Assembly: GCA_030765065.1 (NCBI GenBank)
Contig: CM060990.1
Span: 411,317,198-411,381,197 of the forward strand
Direction: 5' to 3'
DNA length: 64,000 nucleotides
Source: Deroplatys truncata
Taxonomy: Eukaryota; Arthropoda; Insecta; Mantodea; Mantidae
Position 1 is the first letter of the stretch; every line of letters begins with the position of its first letter. Under the pieces are notes generated by a model. It had not been told where the DNA came from. It did not search any database and saw only the letters and a list, made by a program, of their open reading frames with translations. A program made the position numbers and the translations under genes. This document shows, one piece after another, positions 55,880 to 64,000 of this stretch.

Positions 55880-56760
55880 GTGGGATTACTGTTGCATACC
55901 TTTCACTTTTACTTCTTCCAGTGATACGTTTGTGCTTCAAAATTATTTTAGAGTGGACAGTCCTACATTTAGTGAAAAAATCAGAGCAGCTTTACTAGAA
56001 GATAGTGAAAACACTGATTTTGAGTTTTATCAGAAACTGAGGATAATGCATCTAGTTGTATATTCCGAGGAAGATAGCAAATTGAGTGCCGGAGACAACA
56101 GCAATGAGGAACTTGAAAATCAATCTGGTTATTCAGCGTCACATTTCGGCAAGAATGGACACAAATGGTATAGAGAGTTTATAAGCGTCAAGGGCGTACG
56201 ACATTTAGAAACAATGTCCTCTGAATTCCAGGAAATAAAAGTGAGGCAAAGAATATACGACATGAACTTGAAGCATGGAAACATCTTTCTGGCATAACAT
56301 TGTTGAGAATGTTTGAATTCACTAATAAAGAAATAAACATTCAAATGTGTAACTATACAGATCCTTCAAAATTCTGCCAAAGGCAGATGAAATGTAAATC
56401 CTTATCGTTACTGGTCTTCTGTATAATGCTGGGACTTACAAGCAGGCAAAGCTAAATGTCCGAGAAGTGTGATCAGTGAATGTAGCCCCCGTGTACAGAG
56501 CAACAATGGGAGAAAGTCGTTTCTGTTTCTTGCTAAATTACTTACGTTTTGACGCCAGGGATGAGAGAGATAGGAATGATACCTTTGTTCCTTTGGGCGA
56601 GATCTGGGCCAGTTTCATTTCCATCTACGCTCGTTACTACACACCACACGAATACCATAGATGAACAATTACTTATTTTTCGAGGTAACTTCCATTCCGA
56701 GTGAACATAGTATCCAAACCCGATAAATATGGCCTAAACATTACCATGATCGCATCAAGA
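55880..56760 (+). pseudogene. piggyBac transposase 3, truncated relic
   Basis: This is the N-terminal half of another piggyBac transposase. 55,940-56,080 gives an acidic region. After frameshifts, 56,400-56,660 gives the domain before the catalytic core: YRATMGESRFCFLLNYLRFD, then DRNDTFVPLGEIWASFISIY and ARYYTPHEYH, matching the (Y/F)RxxMSxxRFxFLLxxLRFD...IREIWDxFV pattern. SKPDKYGLNIT near 56,720 matches the KPxKYGIKI motif after the first catalytic Asp. The Asp motif itself is lost, as is everything downstream. It differs from piggyBac 1 and 2 in sequence. Confidence 0.75.
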
Positions 56761-56879
56761 ATGGAGGCAAAATCGATAGAAAACCGCCAGAGGGATCTTG
56801 ATGAAGACAATCTAGCGGTTTGTGCTAGGGCTGCAGTGAGGCAGTATTCTAATGAAAAACTATTCCCGCATTTTACTTA

Positions 56880-58800
56880 GAGGTCCGGAAACAAGTAAGA
56901 ATTAGCCTGGCGAGAGCATACCCACGACTGACTTTAAAACAAGGGTTCACAGAAGGGTCCTCACGGCTTAGAGCGGCTCCTTGCCCATGGGAGAAGCTCT
57001 TCTAGAAAATCAGCCAACGTATTTGCGGCATTAGGTTAAACATGTCTGTTGCGAAGCCGTGATACGACTGTATGGCCTAGAAAGCCACAAGCCACATCGA
57101 CATCGGCAGGAAGGTCCTGGTACTGGGATATTAGCTGGCGCTCTGGAACAGTGTGGCATCTCGGAATCTGCAAGCTGGCGACTAAAAGAGGTGCCAGTGA
57201 TGGCGTGGATGGAAGGGTAGACAGCCGTTGGGTTCAGAGGCTACAAGAACGTTTTATGTTGGAATACCGGTGAGGAAGAAGCAAATCTAATGTGAAGCCT
57301 TTTTGAAAAAATCCTCTACAAAGAAAGGCGGCCAAGGAATTAAAGTGGAGGAGTTGGAGCATGCCGCATCTGACCGCGTGATTTCCTCTGTGCCTGAGGA
57401 AGGCTTTATTTACGTAGGCCAAAGGAGGGAGCAGATAGTGGATGTCGATGCAGAGGCATTCCTGGGAAAATTGGGGGGAGAAGCAAACAGGTCAACGTGG
57501 GAGATAATCGCACCGAGGTGCAACGTTTATATGTCGTACCAAGACCACTTGGCCTCACTGGGGTCAAGGAAGGGGCGCTCGTAAGTGTGGGAGTCCACGG
57601 TGGGAAACACAGAAGCATAAAATCCTTGATGAAGCACATTCGGAAAGATCGGCAGAACATTCGGGACCCAAACATACCATAGACAAACTCTGGTACGATA
57701 CCACCGGTTACAGCGAACAGCAGACATATAGGAGTGGCGCTAGCAATGTGACATTGTCCAGCAAATCGTGACCAGTACAAGAGACGGAATCGTATGAAGG
57801 GGCATAACGAGGGAGCCCCACCTGAATGCATGGCCACTGTATTCGTCGAATCTTTTCGAATGACAGGTTAGGGAAAAGAACCTTTTCGTGTCTATGGGAC
57901 TTTTTATAGTGTTTAACGCTTACTCTTATTACACATGGCACCACAGGTGGTGCACACTGAAGATACATGGAACGAAATAAAGGGGAAAAGAGTTTTAGGA
58001 AGGAAACGTTCCAGGCCAAGGTTTAGGGAACTGTCAGGGAGCACGGACCTGACGGGTTTGAACCGCAGCTCTCCCTTTCATTAGCATGTGCTTTAACCAA
58101 CTCTGCTACTCGTGTCGGTGGCCATGGACTATATCTCATGTGAACCAAGTACGTCATCGCCAACGAGGAGGCAAGAATGATCACCGACTACTGTATGAAA
58201 GACTCAATCCTCTGCTTCGGGGTACGCGAGAACTACTAATTGACTACGGCACACATTTCGAGACAAACATGGTGCAGATGATGTACAGAAGCGACAAGGG
58301 GTGCACTAGAAGCACACCATGCCTCTGCAGTCTGAAGGGATCGTGTAGTATCCATTAAGACAGTCGAAGAACATCTGAGAGAGTTTAAGCTAAGTCATCA
58401 ATGGGACGGAAATATTGGGATGTCATTTATGCTTTTGGGTGCAGATCGTCTATACTTGACATTGGTGGTCTAAATATGACATTTGTCCGTCAGGCCAGGC
58501 AGCGAGCTGTCTTCCTGCCAACAGACATTTTGAAAGTCTGTATGATGTACGTAGCACGGTGTTTCTTCTCCGCGCGAGGTTGCACCTCGCTAAGAGATCA
58601 CCCGCACCTGTCCATCTTGAACTTGGAAGGTAAGTTTGAATACCAGTATCGTCGGCCTCAGTGTTAGCATGAAGCGTCAGGCTGTGGGAACACTAAGTCG
58701 CGGTGCTGAGCGTTTTAAATGTTCGCTATTCTGTGTTCACCCGCTATGACCACCGAAATGATCAGCATTTCTCTGTCAGGCGCGAGAATGGCTTCGCGGA
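56880..58800 (+). mobile_element. Ty3/gypsy fossil, RNase H end to integrase, with a SINE inside
   Basis: A broken gypsy pol segment. The RNase H end reads RWVQRLQERFMLEYR near 57,225-57,270. An integrase zinc-domain region lies near 57,590-57,680. Integrase core pieces include NEGAPPECMATVF near 57,808 and ITDYCMK, LLIDYGTHFETNMVQMMY at about 58,170-58,290, then YWDVIYAFGCRSS near 58,410. A SINE lies at 57,893-58,109. Many breaks (on the order of ten) are present and no LTR was assigned with confidence, so it is old. Confidence 0.7.
57893..58109 (-). repeat. tRNA-derived SINE of a second family, inside gypsy integrase
   Basis: On the minus strand a tRNA-like head (GTAGCAGAGTTGGTTAAAGC as A-box region, GGTTCAAACCC as B-box) starts the copy. 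A body of about 150 bases follows. The 7-bp duplication TCGTGTC flanks it (57,886-57,892 and 58,110-58,116). The surrounding integrase homology is interrupted precisely here. The body is unrelated to the six-copy SINE family. Confidence 0.75.
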
Positions 58801-58804
58801 TTTT

Positions 58805-61690
58805 CAGAACCTAGCAATGAAACGGCACTGACATTTGCATACCCCATGGAGTTGAACACCTGTAGCTTATTCCTCGGACGCGTCTATTCCCTTGCCGCGT
58901 TAACCTCGCCAAGCCCGTGGCAATCCGCAATGGGAAAATATTTATCCTAGTTGAATTCCTTTTGGAAGAACCAATAAATTGACGTTGAGCATTTGTTGCC
59001 TGCTTACAATCCTTGCAATGCATTTCTCCTACTTACAGAGGATGCTCGAAAGTCTTGTCTACGACAATGATGTTCAGGTGTAGACACACGTCGTAAGCCA
59101 ACCACCTCATGTTAAGTCGATTCCATCACCTATGGAAGTAGCTTCTGCTATATGAAGGTCGAGCGGAACAAACCTGGATTGCCAACACTGCTGATCTAAA
59201 TAATGGAGTCCAACTTCAGATCTAAACTCGAAGACAAATAGACACCAACAAAAGTATCCGGTCAATCATCAATCCAGGGTAACGGGAAGTATTCCTTCTT
59301 GTAGACCGAAGAATTCAGTTCTTCTTCCTCCTATCCAGGACTACAGGGGACCAAGAATGCCCTTAGATCTCATCCCCTCCATTCTGTAGCACACCTCCGA
59401 TTACTTTCTTTTACTGGAACGCATCTAAATGCCAGGCAGATAGGGTGGGTTTCCGCGATGTCGATGTGTTGGAAAGCATGGTACAAAGAGCGCCAAAGAA
59501 AATCTCACTGCACCTCGCGTCTGTCACATTATTTATCGTTGTACGTGGCATTGCGAAGCCATGGCAATTTTATTGGTTGCTTTAGGCCACGGTGCAAGGG
59601 TGCGCCACTCCTTCTGCTAATAGTTACACCAATAACCACAACAAAGGTTACAAACTGGCGTAAAAACGAAATATATGCTTACGCCCTCGATCGTATTGGC
59701 TAAAAGTGAAAGAGGTAGAGAGAATGTATACAGTTGGTCATACAGACCTCTTATCGTGATTGGTAGTCCATACCGTATCGGCTAGTGCAGGACACGCGTT
59801 TGAAAGGTTCAAAAGCTAAGGGGAAATTTTGATGAGTGCCCAGGTTAGCCCAATGTAGAATGTGTAGTGTAGAAGATTTCAGGGGGTGCAAATTAAAGCT
59901 TGAATGGTATTCATTAAATACATAGCAAGTCAGCACTTTATAACAAAAAATAAACAGAACTGTATTCACACAGTGATATCAAGGCTTGTTGCTGCATAGA
60001 AGCAAACATAACTAAATAAGAAATAAATAAATAAATAAAGCAGCATGTTTTCTTCCTAATTCAAACTATAATGGGTCAATATACCTTTACTAACATATTG
60101 CTGATATAAGAATGCAACAGAATTATAAACAAAAATATAACCCAATTTTATTGCCATAATATGTATGTCATATTCGGTAAACCATATACATATTTATCTC
60201 TTGTTTCTAAACATGATCAGTGCATTATAACAACAGAGTAATTTGTATTTAGTAAACGAATATCGTCATCTGCGGATGTTTTATGGGGAGTGACCAGTTT
60301 CTGAGACGAGTATGTAGACTGTCTTCCCCACTTTCCTGGAATGTTTTAATCCAGTAATTTACTATATAAACACTTTAATTCACTGCCGTTGCAATTGCTG
60401 TAACAGTGCGACCAACCTCCCATATTCCCCACGATACGTCCACGAGTAATTTCGCTAGTACACGACATGACTGGTTCTGAGACAATAAACATGTTTTGGT
60501 TTCAATAACACCAAAACAAAAAGCATCAACCTCCCCTCTTTTCCCCTTTATTGCTGCATTATCAAGCCACCACGCTCTACGATAGGTAAGGTGAAGGACA
60601 CGCCTCAAAAGATCCCACAAAACGATACAAAATCGGCCGAATATTTTCTTTGGCGCTCTGTGTGCGTGCAGTCGTAATGACCGTCAATTCACAGGATACC
60701 ACAATTATAATCTTATTTTGGTTATGTATAGACTTCACTTGCGATGTGCTTGGATGGATGGCCAGCCGTTTTACAAATGATGTTTTACCGGGGATCCAGT
60801 TCTTGTTTAAGCGCTGAATGCTGGAGTGTTACCGAGCGACACGCTTACAGTAGGGCTCGAGTCTCTCTAATAATTCTTCCCTGGTTTGGATGCTTTGATC
60901 TGTGTCCGACAGATTTAAGAGAGGCAGAGGCACTACTTCTCAAAGTGGCAATACTCCCTGACATCAGCAAGTTCCGTATAGATTTCCGGAGTACAACAAT
61001 AAGTTTCTAGAAAGCAGGCTTTATAATCAAGGTGTCACCACAAACTCGCTCCTTAAAGGGACCAGCTAGTTAACTTGATTCGAAATTACCAGAGATTTCC
61101 GGATATACGTCCGGTTACAGGAGCATCATCCCTCGTCTTAGTCACAGGAGTTTTCTCCCGATGTTCAGGACCACCCCGTGCTTCTGAGGACATCCTAGCC
61201 TAATGTCACGTTTCACAGCCACCGTTTTGAAAACAAATACTCGAACCTCTGCTACGGTGTCATCTCCAGGATGGTTCATCCACAGGAAAGGCTTCGCCCG
61301 ACGCCGCTAAAAGCTGGTAGAATCGAAAAGGCTTCTCTAACTGCTGGCTTTTCGGCACATTGTTACAGTAGCCTCGGTGTCCAGTACTATGTGGTACAAT
61401 TTCATCCAGCCCTCCGAAAAGACACCATCGTGTATATCTTATTCAGAGCTCATAAGGACACTCGAGGGGAAGGAGATGCGGGCGCTGCCGTGCCCTTCGC
61501 TACGCCGACCTTTGGTCGTACATACGTCGTTCATCGGTGGTGCGCCAATGGCCTCTCACAAGTTGTCCCAGTTCACGCATCCCAATAAACATCGCTCGAC
61601 TGTCTGGCAAGTCCCGCTTGAAAGATTCTGTATGCCTGGTGACGGATGCTACTGTTTCTTGAAGAAAACCTGGCAACTGTCAGTGTGACT
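58805..61690. other. Mixed spacer, no recognised genes
   Basis: Moderately GC-balanced sequence without recognisable proteins. Open frames at 59,458-59,703, 60,744-61,010 and 61,271-61,588 show no motif. Part may be eroded gypsy 3' sequence near 58,800-59,050. I see no tandem repeats or inverted-repeat element ends apart from an AAAT run near 60,015-60,040. Confidence 0.35.
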
Positions 61691-61692
61691 AC

Positions 61693-61905
61693 TGGCGTAG
61701 AAATCCTTATCATGGCTTCCTTCGGAAGGGAAGTAAAGCCGATGGTCCCAAGTCGTAGATTTACGGCGCGTAATAAAACCTCAAGCCTGATAATGGGGCC
61801 TCTGAGTAAACGTTCATGTATTTCACGCCCAGTATAGAATGGGACACTAAAAACCATAGCAGTTACTGAGCTTCCATAAATAAAACAGAATTTCATTGAA
61901 TTTTT
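61693..61905 (+). repeat. tRNA-derived SINE, copy F, 5'-truncated
   Basis: The linker and body (GGCTTCCTTCGGAAGGGAAG, GTCGTAGATTTACGG, CCTCAAGCCTGATAA) and a diverged tail (AAATAAAACAGAATTT) are clear. No confident target duplication was found, so the ends are approximate. Confidence 0.85.
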
Positions 61906-62069
61906 CGGATCCTGAAGTCTCGTGCCTATCACTTCCACGAGAGCGCTCAACCACTTGAGGTTACTGCTTTTTACCTGCTGTATTTTCTGGACTGGCCCAC
62001 GCAACATGTCAAATAGCTCGAAAATCAAATTCCTTCAAGCGTAACCTAATTAAAGCTAGTTATCCGATG

Positions 62070-63450
62070 TTATACGCTGCAAAACTGTTTTCTTACTTCG
62101 GTAAACTTCTTGTCGCGAATTCAGCCTTGCCCAGCCACAGGCGACAACGGATCCTCAGAGTGAGCCAGCAATTGGTTAGAAGGGGAAAGGGACCCGGCAG
62201 TCTCCCAGACTTAAGTGCTGGGAGCGCCTTCCAGACACGGCAGATAATTCTGGATGCTCTATTCCTCGCCTCTCACGAACAATCTGAATCTCGCCGAGTT
62301 GTATACAAGCGGCCGTCCTCGCGCGGCAGTCAGTCAGTTCGCGATGTTGATGCCACAAATAGTGCTGTTCTCAGAGTTGTGACGTACAGTGAGCGCTAAT
62401 GGCGTGTGATTAAAGAAGTCCAGTGTTCGATACTCCAGTGAGTGAAGCTGTAGAAAAAAGAGGCTTGTGTGATTCACTCCCCTGTTACGCTCAAAACAAA
62501 TAGAACTGTCAGTGAACATGAGCTAAGTCACAGCAGTAAAGTGACATTCAAAAACTGAATAAAATCACTGTAGAAAAGAATGGGATTTAAGCGCCACCAT
62601 GCAGGAAATGCATAAAAATTTATGGGTGCAGAAAATGGAGAGTGAGATGATGGGTTGAAATTCATAAACGGATAAGATGGAAAGTGCGCCACTACCTTCA
62701 TTTCAGAGGAAATTGAAGAACGTAAGGAGAGAAATGAAGAACGAAAAGGAGAAAATGAAATGCAAACTCGGTTTTGACATTACTACTCTAAAATTCCGGA
62801 TAAATACCACGGTGGAAGACTTGAAATAGGACATTGCAAATAAGAGGAATTTAAATCTGACATGGAAGGAAAAATCAATGAGATTGAACAGGGTCATAAT
62901 AGATACGGCAATGAAAGGGCATCTGGGCCAGCGGACCAAGGAAAGCTAAAGAATTACGGAAGACGTAATGGAGAAGATAATGGACATAGAAGCCAATTTC
63001 CGTGCCGAAGTTACAGAAAGTCCCATGATTACGAGACCTGCTAACAGAGAAACTGTCAAGGCTCCAAAATTCAATTTCCGGCTATTAGTACCCACAGTGG
63101 ATGGACACCGGAGCAGATGACGCAGCTCTTGGCTCACCTGCAGGGGCTAGCAGCCGAAACCTTCGCACATTATCTGCCGGAGGCTCAGAAAAGTCTTCGT
63201 TATACTGTTGGAGGGGAGCTGTGGAATCATTGCCTGACGCACCTATCGGGCCCAGCTCAAATCAAGAGTGCAGCGACCAAGAGAGTGCTGCAAGAATTCG
63301 TCTTAGCGAGGGCCCAGCGGTTTTCCACCCTGGACTTGAAGTGGGATTCTGGCAAGTGGCCCTTCACTCCGACATTTAAAAGACAGCCCTTTTTACCGCA
63401 CATGGACTGTGATATACCAGGTGAGTCAGCTGCCCATATTTAGTTTCGAA
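62070..63450 (+). mobile_element. Ty3/gypsy fossil, 5' LTR and gag
   Basis: The LTR (about 62,070-62,560) shares GTGACGTACAG, a GTTCGATACTCC-like run, AGTGAGTGAAGCT and AGAGGCT with the 3' LTR at 5905-6390. It precedes a gag region at about 62,580-63,440, which fits a 5' LTR. Gag pieces include QMTQLLAHLQGLAAETFAH and LPEAQKS, typical of insect gypsy capsid proteins; pol is absent before the window becomes unrecognisable. Several breaks are present, so it is an old relic. Confidence 0.7.
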
Positions 63451-63454
63451 TTTA

Positions 63455-64000
63455 TGCAACGTGCTAAGCGACATATGTGACTTACGCCTTTCTTGAATTC
63501 CTTCTAAAGTCTGATTTGCATAACACTTTATAGAGGAGGGATAGGTAACTCAGCGCATAATTTTTTTACGGGACAGAATGCTATCGTCATGTATGTCGAT
63601 GCCAAAAACATCTCACCCTGGCACTCTGAGCTTCAGTGGCACTTTAACTGATTTTACAAACTTTTATTCTTTAGCATACGTTGATACACACCTTTGAAAA
63701 CGCCCTTGAAGGAACAACTTATCACATACATCGGTTGACAAAACTATTTGAAAACAAAATGGCAGATCTAGCAGTGCGACCAATTGGATTTAAGCCGTCA
63801 GCCAACAAAGGTTCGTTGTACAGCCTTGTCAAGAAATGCTAAGCATTAGGTAGATCATTTCTCTTCTGTCGCGCGCTATGGCATATTTCAGTTCATACAA
63901 TAATTGAAATGGTGATGCGGTTTGTTTATTTGAGTTAAAGTTACCAAAATGACCTCCAAACACTGTATGAAGTTGCATAAAGCATGTAAGTATTCGAGGT
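63455..64000. other. Window end, no recognised features
   Basis: Neither gypsy pol nor any other family is recognisable after the gag relic. Confidence 0.4.

Noticed and set aside
58040-58110. Possible tRNA gene on the minus strand
   Set aside because: The A- and B-boxes are good, but no acceptor stem pairs and the copy is flanked by a 7-bp duplication, so it is a SINE head.
1-64000. Search for a host protein-coding gene, rRNA cluster or CRISPR array
   Set aside because: All recognisable proteins belong to mobile or virus-like elements; no regularly spaced direct repeats or rRNA motifs were seen.

Overview
This is repeat-dominated nuclear DNA from an animal, almost certainly an arthropod and most likely an insect. 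The evidence is the set of elements present: Jockey- and I-type LINEs, piggyBac, mariner, Tc-like, PIF/Harbinger and hAT transposons, Ty1/copia and Ty3/gypsy relics, and a tRNA-derived SINE. Much of it is AT-rich with microsatellites. I found no convincing single-copy host gene, rRNA, true tRNA or CRISPR array. The repeat style suggests a large, polyneopteran-like insect genome, but that is an inference.

Layout. 0.2-8 kb: Jockey-type LINE relics and the 3' half of a Ty3/gypsy fossil. 9.1-15.4 kb: a Ty1/copia fossil whose 3' LTR holds a 2.5-kb piggyBac. 16.3-19.3 kb: a decayed mariner holding a 2.05-kb Harbinger. 19.5-21.3 kb: a second Harbinger that keeps only a SANT-like exon. 23.5-28.5 kb: a LINE relic, then a Tc-like transposase gene split by a long-TIR Tc3-like element (itself carrying a SINE) and by a hAT-like non-autonomous element. 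30.3-31.8 kb: a hAT relic. 34.9-36 kb: a LINE ORF1 relic. 36.9-39.3 kb: a virus-like family-B DNA polymerase fossil invaded by a mariner deletion derivative. 40.2-46.7 kb: a full-length I-type LINE inside a gypsy LTR. 47.5-51.4 kb: a second piggyBac followed 15 bp later by a mariner. 52.5-55.4 kb: a Harbinger with two genes on opposite strands whose exons interlock. 55.9-63.5 kb: a third piggyBac relic and further gypsy fossils.

How it fits together. The window records repeated nested insertion. Boundaries can often be set to the base because target-site duplications survive: TA for mariner/Tc, TTAA for piggyBac, TAA/TTA for Harbinger, 8 bp for hAT, and 10-15 bp for LINE-mobilised SINEs. One tRNA-derived SINE family occurs six times. 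LTRs of one gypsy lineage appear three times. Every transposase read here carries disabling changes or lost residues. The I-type LINE is the best-preserved retroelement and still has at least three frameshifts in ORF2. The most unusual items are the interlocked Harbinger gene pair and the polymerase fossil.
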